Notes: a model not told the origin generated them from the sequence alone. Shown: positions 14,291 through 28,504, counted from the stretch's first letter. The stretch: 64,000 nucleotides of DNA from Lanius collurio (GCA_020086605.1 JACBWW010000039.1:1843600-1907599); one strand, 5' to 3'. Numbers and translations are program-made.

Positions 14291-15195
14291 GCAAGTGAGT
14301 GAAGCAAAGGAGTTAATGGATATGAAAATCAACAATCAGGCAGATTTGATGTCATGTTCCAGGCAGAATCCTAAATACATAATGAAATTTTACACCAAGA
14401 ACAGTTACAAGATTAAAGAAAATCTCATTTAGGTAACCCACCTAGAGAACACCTGAGACACATGGCTGTTCATCCAAAAACCCCACTCTGCCTATGGTCC
14501 CACTGGGAGCCAGTGAGAAAGGCAGAACTGGCATAAAGGTCTGGGATTTCCTTCTCTGACCACCACAACTTCCTGCTTGGCAGCACCGTGTGCAGTGACC
14601 TGAAACGTTCCCAAACCCAGGGACTTCTACCAGCTCCAAAACAATGCCTTCCAATAATTTCCTCAGTTCTTTCTGCTCAACTTTCCTGCCTCATAATCTT
14701 GTCTAAAGAATTACTCAACTCAATTCTTCATTTTTAAATATTCCCTGTTCTTAATCATCTTCTGCCTTTCCTTTATTTGGTTTGTACCTCTTCATGTGGC
14801 TGTTCTGACTACAAGATTGTCTTCCTAAGTTTTTATTTTTTATTTCTTTTACTTCATGTTTTTGTTGTATCTTCATCTTATTTATCAGTAATTGATGGAG
14901 AGACAAAAAAATTGTGATACATGAAGAAATTTGGAAAGAAAATACAATGTTGTAATTCCATTCTGTGGAATGAAGTCAGTTTTAATGGATGGAGGTGAGA
15001 GGAGAGCTGCCCTTACAGCAATCAGTCTAAAGAAGCTCACATGCACAATATTCATCAATACTGCCATGAGTTTTATATTGTTCTCAGCTGTTTGAATACA
15101 TGGTTTCATGCCAGTTAATCCTCCAGAACTCATTACAGAATTGAAAACAGACACAGGTCCTCATAACCCGTTATAGACTTAACAATGGCCATCCT

Positions 15196-15235
15196 AAAAA
15201 AACCAACCAAATCAAACCAACCAACAAATAAACAC
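15196..15235. repeat. Imperfect AACC-type simple repeat
   Basis: A-rich tract with repeated AACC, AATC and AACA units, an imperfect low-complexity repeat. Confidence 0.7.
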
Positions 15236-17015
15236 CCAACAGCTGAATTTTGGCTGTAAAACAAAATGTTAGAAAAGACACCTACCACTTACACTGGAAA
15301 TTTGTAAAGAAACTTATAAGGAAGTCCTCCTATTTATTTACACATTGAAAAATTATTCTAATTTACACACTGAAAAAGCCCTAAGTTGACAGACTGGATT
15401 CCTTTCCACTTTTAAGACCCTGAGCTAATCCTCTCATGAGAAGTAAAAGAGGAATTAGCATCAAAGAAACTTCCTGCAGTAAGTAGGGTGAGGGTTTTTT
15501 CTTGAAAGACTTTGATTTATTATAATATTCCAGAATGCAGAGCTCTGTAGTAAGACATAGATTTTTCTAACTCGGTAAATTACAGCTGAACCAGATTTGC
15601 AGGCTTACTATTTATTTATGATGAAGTTTATTTTATTATATTACATTTTGTACTGACAGGGCAAGGAATACTGAAGACATTTTGTATAGAGTGAAATGTA
15701 TGGAGAATATGTCCAGTACTAACAATTCTTTAATAACAGAAAAATTAAAGAAAACAGATCTTCCTGTCTGCATTTATTTTCTATAGACTCTTTACAAATA
15801 TGGAATTTTATATCACTACGAGGACTGGAGTGAGGATAAATCAAAAGTGTGTTATTAATATTGACTTACAGGATAACATGAAGAAGAAAGGACCATGCAA
15901 GCTGACAAGGAATATTGTAAGGACAGAATGTGGCAAAAAAACCCTTAGATTCTACTTTCTGAAAGAAAGATCTGCCATTTCCCCAAAGATAGTAAAACTG
16001 CCCTGAAAGAAGGTGCAATAGATTGAAAATGGAAGGATTTACATTTTCCTCAAAAGAAAATATTGAAGATTTTTAGCTCTCCCTCCTAGTCATTTGTGAA
16101 ATACTGTGAAATTCTCTAACAAATTGGTTTTATTTACTTACTTTATATATGTAATCTTTATTGTTATCTTCTTTCTGGATCTTTTGCTTGCACCTTTCAA
16201 AACTTTCAATTGTATTAATTAAGCTTAAACTATTGTGGTTTTTCTTCCAAAGGAGACATTTCATTGTATTTCCATTCAGTATTTCCTTTCTGCCTTATAT
16301 AAGGGATTAGAAAGGATTTCCAAAGTACCTGGAAAACATCCAGATATTGTGGGACCTCTTTTCATTGGTGATCACGATAGAGAGAAAAGTTAAAGCAAAA
16401 CTGAATGGCCTGACCAAAGAAATCCCCCTCTGCCAGGCTAAGCCAAAAGCAACCTCAGCCAAATTCTGCACTAAATGTGAGGAGCAGTGCAATAAAGGAT
16501 GTCTACATCTGCCTTTGAGGAGGAAAAGCAGCAGAAAAATGTTTATGTTACACTCTCCAGGCATGCAGGGATTGCAAGCAGGACAAGAATCCAGCTGCAC
16601 CCCTGCTCAGTTCCCAGCTGGTATCAACAACTTTCACCTACTCCAGATTAACAGATCCAGTGGTTCAGCTGAGGTAACCTTCTGTGAAATGGTACATGGG
16701 ATTTTTCTCTCTTTATTTATATTTTTAATTTTACTTTCTTTCCTGACCTACTTTTTTACATTTTTCACAACTTGCAGTGATGCTAATTGATCTTGTCATC
16801 AGCTCATATTCATGACACATCTTCACAGACAGCTTATCCAAAGTTAATTTTTAGCATAATATTAATTCGTTCATAATTCACAATTCACGTATTCCAATGT
16901 AGTTTAAAGGCAGGTACAAGCAGCAAGAAGATTAGTGCAGAATATTCAAATGTAGGCAGAAGGACATCACTCTGTATGAACAGACTCTGTAATTGTTTAC
17001 AGAACAAGTGTCAAG

Positions 17016-17068
17016 TTTTTTTGGTTTGGTTTGGTTTGGTTTGGTTTTTTTGTTGTTTTTTTTGTTTA
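17016..17068. repeat. (GGTTT)5 microsatellite with T-rich flank
   Basis: Five perfect tandem GGTTT units run from 17023 to 17047, preceded by seven T and followed by T-rich sequence with single G interruptions. On the minus strand it is (AAACC)n, a common avian simple repeat that can arise from an A-rich tail. Confidence 0.9.
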
Positions 17069-20000
17069 TGTGTAACTCTCTGCAGCCCATGGAAAACACA
17101 CTGGCTCCAGCAAGCCTTAGATGTGTGTAAAGCCAGGACACAGCATCTTGTGATCCCAAATGTCACTGGCAGCCCCTCTGAGCCCAATGACATCTATCAG
17201 TAGTTTGAAATGGCACAGCCTGTAGCAATCTGGACTCTGTTGGAGAGGTTTAAAAGAGTCATATCCCTAAAACTCACTCTTCTGCAGGGAGAAAATTACA
17301 GAAGTTTCCCTTGAACCCATTCAAGGAATTCACTCCCCAGCTGGCAGTGCAGTCAGCATGTTTACAAGGGCAATCCTTACAGGGAAGATATGAACTTCAC
17401 CTGCTGGAGTGGATTAACTCAGGCAGCTCTAAGGGACTCAGGAATATTCACTGGGAATGTGGGAAGTCACTGGGTCAGTCTCAAGACCCCATCCAGAAGC
17501 TGCACAACATTTAGTTCAAAGGTCATTGTAAGGAAAAGTAGAAAAGGGACCTTGACTGAAGTTGTTCCCTTGACTTAGTGAAGAGTTCTGGCTTTCAGGT
17601 AAAAATATTGTCATGACTCTACTTTTGTACAGAGCTGTAGGCATTCAGACATAGGTGCTCTCAGTTAAAGTGAATTACCACTTCAAAAATAAACCATGGC
17701 ACACAGTGAGGAGAGACCAATTATAAATGGCATAATTGTGCTCTTGTCTGGTTTCAGAATGATGAACAAGCACCCTGGTTAGTTGTAAATGTAATTTTTT
17801 TCCCCCAAAATGGAACCGAGTTTTATATCTGTCCAATGCAACTCAAGCCTGGGTGCCCCAAATAATTTATCTTTGTACTGACTTCAAACTCTCCAGAGAT
17901 TTCAGCAAAAAAAAATAAGATAAACCACTAGAAAGAAATCCATAAAGACATTTGAGATAGCATCAATATGGCAGCAGCATTTATATTTGAAACTGATCTG
18001 ATAAGAGGAACAAAGGGAAACACCTGTAGCAGCTGAATTAAAACTCTGAGGAGTTAAGAAAATCAGAACAGGAAAAAAATGGCACTATTGAAGCTGAACT
18101 GAAAGCTGAGAGAAAATATCTAATCTGCAACACAGTCTGCTTAGTGTGCCATAACCCAGGACAGGATTCCTCAGCAATGAGTACAGACAGAAATCAGGTA
18201 ATAATTGGAAACACCAGTGAGAACATCCCAAAGGAAAGCTCCAGCTGAGTTCATGACTCTGTGGATCAGGCAAAAGGATCAGCAAAGGGGGTGGCACACT
18301 ATCCCCTGACAGCCTGGGAAAAATCATTTTCTGCAATAGATGCTGGAGGAATTGTATCAAAACCAACAAAATTCTTTAACCACACATTTAAAATCATCTT
18401 TCATGGTTAGCTCTTCCTGACAATTTCAAATATATATTTTGTTTTCATATAAAACTTCATTTCATGACAAGAAAATCCTCCCCTATGCCCTTCTGTTCTC
18501 CAAAAATTATGGAAACAAATATAAATTAAAAGAGGCGATATCAATTCTGCAAGACTTTTGATGCTCTCCACACACAATAACAAGTTTTAATTCATATTCA
18601 GTGTTCCTGATGTGATTAAAAAAAACCCAAACCAACCCCAAACAAAAGATTCCATGTCTGTCATATCTTCTGCAGTCTTTCTTTGTAACAGTATTCATTA
18701 TTGCTCAAGTCTGTGTAAGGAACAGATTATACGTGTTTTGTTCTTTTGACAACTATTAATTTCATTGAAAGCATGGATGTGTAGGCCTGTGTAGACACAT
18801 GATTTAAGCAAGAAGTGTTTAAATCAAATCTCCTTTTAAAAAAGGTTGATTGACATGGCAGGATGCCATGCGACTGTTTTGCAAATTATAACTTGCATCC
18901 AACTAGAAGAAAAAGTAGAAATAGTTTGTGTTTTCTTTGAGGCATGCTACATCAGGCAAAAGAGTTTCCTCCTTCGAAGGGATTTGTAAATGCCAGAGGT
19001 TGGACAAATATGTATTTGGAAAAAAGAAATAAAAATTGAATGTAATGTATTACATGTGAGATCCAGAGTGTTTTCTGCTCTCCCTTGAAGAGTGGCTGCC
19101 CCTGATCCTCTCACAGCTTCCAGTGAACATAACAACAGCAGTTCGTGTTCTCTGGGGCAGGATCTGAGAGCTCTGGAGTAAAATACCAAAGATTACCAGC
19201 TACATCCATGGCACCACCAAGTTTCTCTAAGTGTAACAACCAAAACACCCTCTGGGTGCAGACTGACTGGAAGGTTTTTCTCAGAATGTGGATTTTGCAC
19301 AGTTAGTACCTAAAATAATCCTGCAATATGGTTTTCAGACTTAAGCCCCTGGAGGTAAAAAAAGCAAAAGGTCAAACAAAAAGGTTCGCAGAGGAGAGAG
19401 GCATTCCCGATTTCAGCTTGGCCAGAAGAACCAGAACAGGGACAGTTTTATTCCTCTGGTAATGGTATCACACTCCAACAGTAGAGGAGTTTGATTTTTC
19501 AGGCCACTCAGCCTATCCCTCACCCCGAGTGTCTGTCTCCTCTCTCTTACATATGGGATGAAGCAGGAGCTGAAGGAACTCAGTCCATCCCTCCTCCTTC
19601 AGAGTGAATCTCTCAAGGAATGCAGCTCTGACTTTTTCTTGCACTTCAGGGAAGGTAATCACCTCTGCTGCCTCCCAAAATATTTCAGCATCTGCCACAT
19701 CTGGTTTTGTGTCTTCTGCCAGGACATCTGTCTACCTCAGGGTGTGAACCAGCAGCTTGTTTCACTTGTTTCTGCTTTCCCCTGGCCAAAGTAAATGATG
19801 CCATTACATGCTGGCTTGTTATTTTTTATGGCCACTATTGACAACAAAAGCCTTTAACTCTCCAGTAATTTCAATATCATAAAGCTACTGCTATTCTATT
19901 ATGGCAGCCTTAATTCCACAGTTGATACAACATTTAGAAATATCCTTTCCATCAAAATTCAAATGCAGTGGCTGGATTAAAATCTTGTTCCTGCTCAAAC

Positions 20001-20120
20001 CTGACAGTGACTAAAATCACACTGTCAGGCTCTCATCCTTGTATTCAGAGAGAGCAGCTGAAGCCATCTCTGGGCAGGCTGTGGGTTCTGCCTGCAGCCA
20101 TCCCAAAAGCCCATTTCACT

Positions 20121-20445
20121 CTCACAGAATCACTAAGGTGGAATAAGGTCTCTAATGTCACCGAGTCCAGCCATTAACTCAGCACCACCAGGCTCACCAC
20201 GAAGCCTTCCTTCAAATGCCACATCCACACAGCTTCTGGACACTTCCAGGAGTGCTGACCCCACCACTACCCAGGGCAGCCCATTCCAATACCTGTCCAC
20301 ACTTTCAGTTCATTTTCCTGAATATCCACTGTGAGCCCTCCCTGGGGCAGCTTTGGCTGTTTCTTCTGCTGCTGTCACTCATTGCTCAGGAGAAGACACT
20401 TCCCCACACCCAACTACAACCTCCTTTCAGGGAACTTTAGAGTGA
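20121..20445 (-). repeat. CR1 LINE 3' region, reverse orientation
   Basis: Read on the plus strand, the block starts with the reverse complement of a CR1 tail (TCACAGAATCACTAAGG). It continues through segments I recognise from avian CR1 in the same order: AGTCCAGCCATTAACTCAGCA, CACATCCACAC, CCACTACCCAGGGCAGCCCATTCCAA, and ACAACCTCCTTTCAGG near the right end. It therefore covers roughly the last 320 bases of the element, including the end of the reverse-transcriptase frame. Many substitutions and small indels break the frame. The 3' end looks complete and the 5' side is truncated near 20445. Plus-strand frames of 69-74 codons here are antisense artefacts. Confidence 0.85.
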
Positions 20446-21430
20446 TAAAGTCCTTTACACTTCCCAAGCTCAGAATTTTCCCTGATACTTATGGTATTAA
20501 ACAAGTATCTGTGACAGGGAATTGTGGAGAAAGATTCTGTACGTTTTGACTCGTGCACTAGATTTAGGAGAGATTTTTCCACATCTCAACTGTTTCCAAA
20601 ACAAGATTGAAAATCGACTCAATTATACCATAAACTTGCAGAGAATCAGTCACACAAAATCAAGGATATGCCTAATTAAAGGCTTTTACTTGCACTTTTT
20701 TGCCCCTGTGTCAGACTCAATCATGAATTCCTTCATAACTAGTTATTTTCTTCCAGCTGACTTTGGAAAAGTGATTGCACTTATAAAAGAAAATAGTAAT
20801 CAAAAAGTAGAGATTTACTAGCTACACAGAGAAGCATCACTAAGAAGAGCAGGAGAGTTACACTGGGGTGGTTTGACAGGGCTTGTGCTCAGCAACTGCT
20901 ACCAGAGCCAAAGAAATGTTGTTGATTTGAATTAGTGTTTTGTGTTTTTTTCTTGATTCTATGTGTGCTAATAGCCTAGTTCATAGAACAAGATTGAACA
21001 AGAAATGATCTATTATATAACTAAATAAAAACACTTGATTGTGTAGTTAATTTTTTCACCTTGGAACATTATTACTTCTACTCTCATGTTTATGTTTATT
21101 TTTCTATAATTTATTCAACATACGTTTTACTATAGAGTGGTTCAATAAGAGCTATTGCTTGCTGCAACTCAAGTTTCCTGCCAGCTATTAAACTGAAATT
21201 AATATTAGCTATTTAAAACTATTGCTTTTCAGTAAAGGCATCCTAACTATCCACATTTACAGGAGTCACTGCTTTTACAATCATTTCTTCACTTTTAAGC
21301 CTAGACTGTTAAAACTTTCCTCAGATAGGCAATCCACAATATTACAAAAAATGCCTGCTTCAAATGTTATTTCCCCACATCTAATTTATAGACAATTAAA
21401 TAACTTCACAACTCACTTCATGCCTCGTTG

Positions 21431-21444
21431 TTTTTTTTTTTTTT
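21431..21444. repeat. T14 homopolymer
   Basis: Uninterrupted run of 14 T. The flanking sequence shows no recognisable retrotransposed gene on the minus strand. Confidence 0.9.
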
Positions 21445-22018
21445 AAATGGTGGCCATCCTACAAGCAGCTTTATTCCTGTGTGGAGCCCTAACCATTACA
21501 CTGCTAATAATTAGAAGACCACAGTTTGTGTGTCAGTGCAGCAGTGAAGAGTAAACACAAACTCAACCACTCTTTGTTGCCCAGTTTAATGATGAGTAAT
21601 CTGTGTTTAACCATTTTCCTTTCCATGCCACAACCAGTCAATGTTTTCACAAGGAAGTTCTTTGCAGATTGCTCCTATCTGGAAGTCTTCCAAGTCAAAT
21701 GGCCTGACACTTTTATGTATATATCATAATGTGTAAAAATGCCTTGACCATTCCATTTAAGCAGAAAAATAAGTAGATTCTTCCTTTTGAAATTGGAACA
21801 AGGATTGATCTTGGCAGTCTATCAAAATCTGTGTTTACCAGAACTGTCTTACCCCAAAAGTTTAATATTAGGATTATTCATGTTCTTCAGGTATTTTGGC
21901 TGGTAATCTAGAGGTGGGGCTGGAGGCTCCACTGGGCCATGACAAATACCACAAGAACATCTTACTTAAAACACTTTAACCCCTAGTCTGCAAAATAAGC
22001 AGCAGCGACTTTTTAAGC

Positions 22019-22038
22019 TTTTTTTTTTTTTTTTTTTT
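22019..22038. repeat. T20 homopolymer
   Basis: Uninterrupted run of 20 T, which on the minus strand would be a poly(A) tract. I looked for a processed pseudogene to its right and saw none that I recognise. Confidence 0.9.
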
Positions 22039-23960
22039 AAACAATTAGCTACATCTTTAGAAGACAAAAACCAAAGCTTCTTCACCTGCCACTCATCCAA
22101 GGCTCTTACCACTTGAATGCTCTCTGTAACAATTCTCCCCCTGATTATATTCTATTTTCTTCAGACACCAAAAGTTTCCATCCATTTTCTATCCTCTCAT
22201 TCCCAGCTGGATTCCCTCAGCACAGCTCCCCATCATGTCCTCCCAGACCTCTTTTCTCCTCACCTTGGCTCTCCCTCCTGCCCCTTCCTCACTTCCCATG
22301 GCTCCTGTGCCCTTCTCTCCCCTGTTGTGGGTCCTCTCTCAGTCCATCTCACATCTTTGCCCTCACTTTCATCCTTTAATAACCAGGAAAATTTTCAAAC
22401 AAGGAGCCCTGGAACTAACAACACATAATTCCCAAGGAGTTTGTCTCTCATGGCTGAATAAATTTTAAACTGAATTTTCTATGGCTGAGGTGTGAGTGTA
22501 TCCCTTATGAGAACACTAGAAACTCTACCCAGAGAGAAATACCACCTGAGTGGTATTTTGGTAACCAGAAAGGACATAGTTTTGCTCTTTTAGAATAACA
22601 GAATAGCCTGCACACATTGAAATTCCTTAATTAATATACACCATTTAAAATGCTTCTATATGACAAATATTTTCAAGTGCATGATAAATAAGTCCAGTAA
22701 AATTTAGACAAAGAGAACAGTGGGGTGTTGGAAAAATATATATCTATTTCTTCTAATTAAATAACACTGATGAAGGCTTTAGTTCAAGATGCATTGGAGT
22801 GAAGATGCAGGAAAGTGAGGCATATAAATCAGTCTAAAAATATAACACCCCCCCCCAAATGTGGAACTAATAGCAAGGAGATTTTTACCCTTTTTAAGTG
22901 CTGGGTCAGATACCTTGTTTGCTGAAAAGACATTTTTCTGCTAATGAAGACCAAGTTCTCAAAATGGCAAATAAATGGGTTTCAAAAGTGTCAAATATGT
23001 TTTGCCTTATTTGTCAAGGGTATAAATATTCTGCCTGGGAATTATGAAATCACAAATTCAGAGTTTTCCACAAGAAATAAATATGCAGGCAATTTATCAG
23101 TTCCCACAGGAAATTAGTCATCATATTACTTGTAATTCTTCCTCTATACCATTAATAATCATGTATGTTAAAACATATACTTTATAATTCATGAGATTTA
23201 GACATTAAAGAAGTTCTGAAATTGGACACACCATTTTAGAAACTCATAAATATACATGACTGAAAAGCCATAAATAGCAACATGTCTATCCAGCTAAGAA
23301 ACGTGCTACTTTTGTGTTTTTATAATCATGCATTGAAATAAGATCAGCCAACTACTGGTTGCTGATGGAAAATGGGATATGGAGACATTGAGTATCAGAG
23401 GGGATGGCTGATGTACAATGCCAACCATTGGTCTGATTCACTGCCTTTAAAAGCAGAAGAATAATCCAAATTCTATATAAAGGTTCAAACTCAGTCTTCT
23501 GTCATTTTTGGAGGGGGAATAAAAGGCACCAAAGAGAAAAAGTAGGGTTTAGAGTATTATTCTTTTGGATCTCTTCTTGATGAGACACAATGCTAGAGCT
23601 TTTAACAAAATAAACTCTTCTTACTTCTTTCGAAGAAGTGTTGAAGTTAGAACTAGGACCATGTAAAGAATTTGAAAGAATCTTGAACCGAGGAATGTTC
23701 TGAGGTGCCTGACACCAAGGTTGTGCATCCAGCATCCTGGAAGGCTTTCCAGACTCTCTTCTAAATTAGGGAAAGTTGGAAGCTGTGCAGCACTTCCCAT
23801 GTCAGCTAAGAGCCCTGACCTGGGCTGCCTGAGGTGAGGATGGGCTCTGCTGCCTTTTTCACTGTTCCTCACTATGGAATTTTTGATAAATCTAATATAA
23901 TGCCAAAAGAAATCTTCAGTTTAAATGGGTTTTTTCTTTTAGATGAAAAGGCACTCAGAG

Positions 23961-23984
23961 TAAAAATAAAAATAAAAATAAAAA
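23961..23984. repeat. (TAAAAA)4 microsatellite
   Basis: Four perfect tandem TAAAAA units. Confidence 0.95.
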
Positions 23985-26900
23985 GGATTAAAGGAATACC
24001 ACCTTGTTCTAACAAACAGGAGATGCTGTCTATTGCTCAGGCTTTGCAATGATTGACTTGTATGGGTGCTGGAAAAATGAACACCTGGAGCATTTTACTG
24101 TTTCCATATTTCACAGGGAAAGAGAAATTTATTTCCCACAGCAGTGGCATCCTCTACTCCATTTAGTCTGGAGCAAAGCAGGGGGAAAAAAAGCAAGTGG
24201 AGCAGAGAGACAAGAAAGAACTCTTATTATTCTGGTTCTGTCACAGGTACAGGAAACTTGTGAGGGAGCAGCTCATCAGAAAGAAAGATTTCCACCCACA
24301 CTGGTGCACAAAGGTCAGCCCAGTGAGTGCAGAGCATAGTCTGTGTGATGGCAAACAGCCCAGGGATAGTGCTGGGACAGGGAGGGGAACTGCAGGGGAA
24401 CTGCTCAGTGTGGGGGACAGGGGGGTGACACTTGGGGCTGCTCCCTGCAGACAGAGGCTCTCATGGGCACAGCCAGCCTGGGGGATCTGGGTCTGGCCAC
24501 TGCTGACCTTTGCCATGGTGTTGGGAGCCACTTTGGCTAATGCCTCCTCCAGCAGTGCCTCACAAAGCCCTTGGGAAGGATGACTTCTGGGGGCCCTGGT
24601 GTTCTTGTAACTCCATGGTGCAAACCAGCTTAGCAGTGCTTTCCTGAATGGATAAATCAACAGGGATATTGCATTTACTGTTCTGGGGGAAGTGCTTCAT
24701 GTTTTCCTGAGGCTCTGAGATTAAGTATTTTGATAGCTGAACAGTATCTGCAGGCTGACTGCCATTGCTGAAGGAGTGCCAGACAGGGAGGGATCATACA
24801 CTTGAATTTCTGAGACTTGGAGGGAGGAAAAAAAAAGGAAGAATAACACAAGTGGAAGTAGTAGCAGGAACTGTGTTACCACATGCCATTTGGAAGTGAA
24901 TCTTCAAATCAACAGTCTGACTAATGCATGAGTCATTATTCATATTTAAAATAATCGCTAAAAATAACCCCAAAACAAAACAAACAAGTCATGTGACATT
25001 TGAGTAATACATGTATGCAAGTTTTCTGTACAAACTAAAAATCACCTATTCTTAAGCCTTATAAACTGACTTTTGATCAAAAAGCAGACAATAAATTACC
25101 CATCTGTGTAGTTCAACCATCATTTTATAGCTTGTGCCCAAATTTAGATCTTGTGTATAGATTTACTCTTCTGCTGCTGCATCCTAATATCACAAGCAAT
25201 CCCTCAGAAAAGACAGCTCATAGACTTGTGCAAACAGCCAGCTGAATTAAACCTTAGCAGTGCTAACCTCAAAGTTTAATTGATTACAGTGAAGATTAAA
25301 GCAGACATATTCCAACCCAAGATTTATTAGACTATTGTACCAGCAATAGGTTCCTATCCCACTTGGGTCAATATAGAATTTTTATACTTGCAAACAGGAA
25401 ATGCAATATAATTGCACTTCAGAGTTAGATGGGCATCAGAAAAGAAAGGACTATGAATGTGCATAGCTAGCAGAAATTGTTATAGGTTCAAAAATTGAAC
25501 AGTGAATTGAAAGTATTACAGAAAAATTATCTGAGATCCATAAATTGCTTTGGATTTAGAGCAAGCACATCAATGGTGAGAAACAACATCAGAGAATTTA
25601 AATTACTTTGTTGTTCAGATACTGCCTAAAATAGCAACCATTTAAATACTAAAGAAAACAATAATTTGTCACATTTTAAATAATTATGAAGGCTTTTAGA
25701 AACAAGAGAAATGTTTAGAAGCTTTATGGTACCTGAATCTCACTACAATGCTTTGACAACCCAAAAATAACCTTATCAACTGAGAAAATTCTTTCTGGAA
25801 AAACCTACCTGAAAGCAGTTTTGCAGAAGCAGATTACTAAATTACTTTTTACCAGTCTGTCACAGGTTCACATTACCTTCATCTGCTTCCCAGGTCTTTG
25901 CAGCAAGTGACTGCAGAAAACATCTTTGCAAAATTCAAGAATTATTGGCTATGTTTGGAATACACCAATGTGCACATGTAAAGAACTCTGTCAGCAGGGT
26001 CAAGCTGGTTATTTACCAGAGTAGGAACAGTAGAGGAGGAAAAAAACCCTTAAGTGCCCATCTGACTGAAAACATGTTATCATGACAAGATGGATGAAAT
26101 TTGAAGATGTCAGATTGTCTTAAATCACAAAAAAAGACAAAAAAGGGGGGTTGGGGGTGAAGTACATTAAAAAAAAAGTGGAACCCAGTCTTTTAAAGCA
26201 GATACAGGGTGAAAGGTTGATATGATCTCAGAGAATGACCCCAGAAGATGAAAATGGTTTCAGAAAAGAGCAGAGGTGGCTACAGACATAGGTGGATGTC
26301 TCTAATCTAGAACAGTCACACCCAGGAGAGAAATATTCTGTCCAAAGTACATTTTAATGAGGAAACACATTTTGAAAATTGTATACAAGTTTGTTTATAG
26401 TGTTTCATCCATCTCCCTATTTCTCTTTAACTAATTAATAAAAAAACCAGTCCATTTTCTACCTTTTTCTTTTATTTTTTTTCATTCTATCCTCACACCT
26501 GTGTTATTTCAATAACTAGATAAGAGACAAACTGTTAGCACCCATGGAAGTATGGAGCCTGAGGGACTGAAAGTCCTCCAGGAAATCTGTACCAGCTCAG
26601 GATTCTATGCCAAAACTGTGAGGGAGAAGCCACAAGAAAGGGAACAGTCTCATACAGGAAAAATCTGAAATGAAAGAAGTTGAGTAGTCTGGGCCCTAAA
26701 AACTGCCCTGAACTTGAGCTGTGTTCAGCCTGCATTCCACACTTCATTGCAATATTAGAGATGAGGACACAGTCAAGTCAATCCAAGCACAACACCAAAC
26801 CCACGTGGTTCAGGTGGGAAGTGAGCAGAGTGGCCTTGATTTACATCAGGTCACCACCTGGCTCTGCAGAGCTCTGAAAACAGGGCTGGCACTGTGGGAA

Positions 26901-28504
26901 GGAACAGGGAAACCTCATTCTTCCCGTGGCAACCTGGGGGTGACCCTGGGATGGGGGGTTTGCTGCTCTGCTCAGTGCAGTGGTGCTGCATGGAGAACAG
27001 CTCCTCCTTCTCCTGGACACTTTACTGCTCCTGCAGCCCAAACACAGCGTGATAAATCCTTCAGGCATCATAAAATGTTATGAAATTAGGGGCAAATACT
27101 GAAGAGGCTTTTTTTTTTTTTTATTTGTGAGACATTTAAATTCTAACATGTGATATTTAGTGATAAATTCTTAAAATTCATACATTCTTTTCACCTTCAC
27201 TTTTTGTTTCATTTTTTTCATTTGGCTTTGGTTTATTTTTTTTAGTTTTAGAGACCAGCTTTGAGGATGGGAATATTTCTTTTACTGTCTTCCCACTAAA
27301 GATTTTCCTTTCCTTGCTGCTGCATACATGTGGTCCAAAAACAAAGGCTATCAACTCTGATTACATTATTTACAGTACCAGAAACCCCACAAAACAAATC
27401 CAGTCCAAACTCATTATAAGTTCAGTGAATGATAACAACCTAAATATAAACAAGGCTTCCATAAGAATTGCTAATATTTTCTAAATTAGATTTATTCAAG
27501 CATAGCCTTCCTTGTATTCAACTGAACCTCTCTCCTAGGAGGGTGTCCACCAGGAAACTGGCTCAGAAGAGGTGAATGATTCAGATGCATCATCAGGAAC
27601 AACAAGATCCCAATGCATTTAGTCATATTTCACTGCCTCCTACATAAGTAATTTAATTTATTTGCTATGCTCTCAATCCACTTCTCCATTATTACCAAAA
27701 GAACTGAGGCTTGAAAATCCTCTAAGTATCCATGGATATAGAAGTACATTATGACAGGTGACTGTGCAAAGATGTGTGGGTGGGATGAAGTTTATCCCAG
27801 CCTGCTGTGACCACAGACTCTTTTTTAACATCTATCCTGATCTTTAGTCACTGAGTCTCTCCTTGGAGAGCAAGAAATGCCCTCTGGCATTGATTGTATA
27901 TTGGGTTTGGATACATTAAGTCCCTCTAATTCCCCTTGGCTAAGATGCTGAATATAAGTCACAGTGGGCACAAAGCCTTTGGTAAAATTCAGTATATTGG
28001 AGTCCAGGTCCAAAGGCTTTAAATTATTGGGTTCATTCTTAGCAACCAGAAACTCAGTGACTCAGGTAAACAAACCTCTCTATATTCCTGGAATTGAAGG
28101 CAATCAAATTTCATTTGCTTTTAGACAGTTTATTTGCTATTAGTGTCACAAATTGAGTTTATTATCAAATATTCCTATGGGACAACCAAGGCTGGGCCTT
28201 TGGATATGCAGCACATGCTGCACAACACAGCAAATTAACCTGGGAGCTCTCTTCTCCATTGCTCCAGGCTACATTGCAGCTGAAAATCTTAGGGGGATTT
28301 GAGGATCCTGAATGAAAGACTATTTCTCAGTTTAGAATAGGTGTTGCTGGCTATCTGAGTGTCTTATTGCCAAAGGAATAACGATTTTCCCTGTCTATCT
28401 TTTTGGAGTTTTTTCTTTTTAATGACTACAATAAATTACTTTGACATGCACCTTAATTATAGGAAGCATTACCAAAGGGCGTGGGGGCACAGAAAATGCA
28501 GATA

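Larger units (their letters stand above)
14291..20120. other. Unannotated DNA with simple repeats
   Basis: No gene is supported. Simple repeats are an AACC-type tract at 15196-15235 and a GGTTT tract at 17016-17068. The longest frame outside the LTR and the biased patches is a 147-codon plus-strand frame at 16347-16790, discussed as a finding. Its product is unknown and it is probably chance. No CR1 or LTR sequence was recognised. Confidence 0.55.
20446..28504. other. Unannotated DNA with biased patches
   Basis: No gene is supported. Items seen are T homopolymers near 21.4 and 22.0 kb, a pyrimidine-rich plus-strand patch at 22185-22375, a TAAAAA repeat at 23.96 kb, and two G+C-richer patches at about 24.20-24.60 and 26.85-27.05 kb. 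The first G+C patch has overlapping 128- and 139-codon frames on opposite strands, neither with a recognisable product. 24900-25020 has a cluster of regulatory-looking words, treated as a finding. Confidence 0.55.
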
